Assembly: GCA_917880885.1 (NCBI GenBank)
Contig: OU862928.1
Span: 10,001,721 to 10,065,720, forward strand
Reading direction: 5' to 3'
Origin: Limnephilus marmoratus
Taxonomy: Eukaryota; Arthropoda; Insecta; Trichoptera; Limnephilidae
Length of the DNA: 64,000 bases
In this document: positions 63,662 through 64,000 of the stretch, one piece after another
Numbering within the stretch: the first letter of the stretch is position 1
Layout: every line of letters starts with the position of its first letter
Program-made: the position numbers and the translations under genes
Notes under the pieces: generated by a model
The model's database searches: none
What the model saw: the letters and a program-made list of their open reading frames with translations, nothing else
What the model was told of the DNA's origin: nothing

Positions 63662-64000
63662 TACTAATATTATAAAGGCGAAAGTTTGTATGGATGTATC
63701 GAAAATCCCACGTAGCAAGATGTCTGGATGTATGTTTGTTACTCTTTCACGAAAAAACTACTGAATGAATTTTAAAAATTCTTTCACTAATAGAAAGCTA
63801 CATTATTTGCGAGATCTGTAAGCTATATATATTGGTAAGCTCTGGCGTTATGAATAATCTCTGGCGTTATGAAATTATTTATCATACGTTGTCTGTTCCT
63901 TAAAAATCAATTTATGGCAAACGTCAGAAAAAAAAAAACAAACCAATTGTCGCCCTGGAAACGATGTTTTTTTTTAAAGTTAGGCAATTCACCTTAAAAA
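63662..64000 (+). mobile_element. Helentron/Helitron-like end, cut by window edge
   Basis: Begins TTTTTACTAATATTATAAAG, then GCGAAAGTTTGTATGGATG, TTTGTTACTCTTTCACG, AAAAACTACTGAATGAATTT and AATTCTTTCACTAATAGAAA. This succession is a well-known insect Helitron/Helentron-type non-autonomous repeat. The other end is outside the window. Confidence 0.7.

Noticed and set aside
33000..64000. Upstream activation-site (VVGG) or CLIP-domain exon of the protease
   Set aside because: No convincing pattern with a phase-0 donor was found; either it is beyond the window or hidden among repeats.
1..64000. CRISPR arrays, operons, bacterial-type promoters or phage genes
   Set aside because: Nothing of the kind is present; the sequence is eukaryotic throughout.

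Overview
This is a stretch of a eukaryotic, almost certainly arthropod (insect) nuclear genome. It is AT-rich, has spliced GT-AG exons, no bacterial-type operons, and carries typical insect repeats: Jockey/CR1-group, RTE-like and R1-like non-LTR retrotransposons, a BEL/Pao LTR element, hAT, Harbinger-like and mariner-like DNA elements, tRNA-derived SINEs and a Helentron-like end. The order of insect cannot be fixed from the sequence alone.

Only two host genes are visible. (1) A secreted-type S1 serine protease homologue on the minus strand. Its exons at 32805-32923, 7340-7486, 4900-5041 and 3447-3566 join in perfect phase (GA|A, GA|C, phase 0). The first two are separated by a 25.3-kb intron built almost entirely of nested retroelements. 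The catalytic His position reads Asn (VANC) and the specificity residue before the missing GDSGGP exon is Asn instead of Asp, so it is probably a non-catalytic homologue. N-terminal exons and the Ser195 exon are not in the window. (2) A THAP-domain gene on the plus strand (60068-60914, three exons), with a one-base frameshift in exon 1 and a stop codon lying at the edge of a retroelement remnant.

Layout of the rest: 585-3165 non-LTR copy (+); 3166-7486 protease exons plus ORF1 debris and small foldbacks; 9060-15165 a minus-strand Jockey-like element, itself cut by another retrotransposon (about 10625-12300) and by a ~0.5-kb insertion with a 10-bp target repeat; 15166-21740 a minus-strand L2/CR1-like element cut by a sister copy (15561-17357) and by a 1.0-kb Jockey 3' end (18056-19080); 21765-31220 a Jockey-like element holding a whole second Jockey-like element (24915-29137), which in turn holds a 421-bp SINE (25696-26116); 31221-32790 an RTE-like tail with a hAT-type MITE; 33525-40175 a full-length non-LTR element (-) split by a 2197-bp Harbinger-like element that contains a further inverted-repeat element; 40442-42490 an R1-like fragment (+); 42500-53700 a Jockey-like element (-) split by a perfect 235-bp-arm palindromic SINE insertion and by a nearly intact BEL/Pao element (46607-52995); 53743-54040 a palindromic hAT MITE; 55660-59602 a Jockey-like element (+) with two MITEs; then the THAP gene, retroelement tails, a foldback MITE and a Helentron end running off the window.

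Many insertions can be ordered in time because the target protein reads through in phase when the insert is removed and target-site duplications flank the insert. The most unusual observations are the perfect palindromic tRNA-derived insertion with a 12-bp target duplication, a recurring two-tier hairpin near the 3' end of several different non-LTR copies, two retrotransposon copies sharing the same Asp-to-Asn change in the reverse transcriptase catalytic box, and a 38-bp 'dead on arrival' insertion that alone breaks the BEL polyprotein frame.
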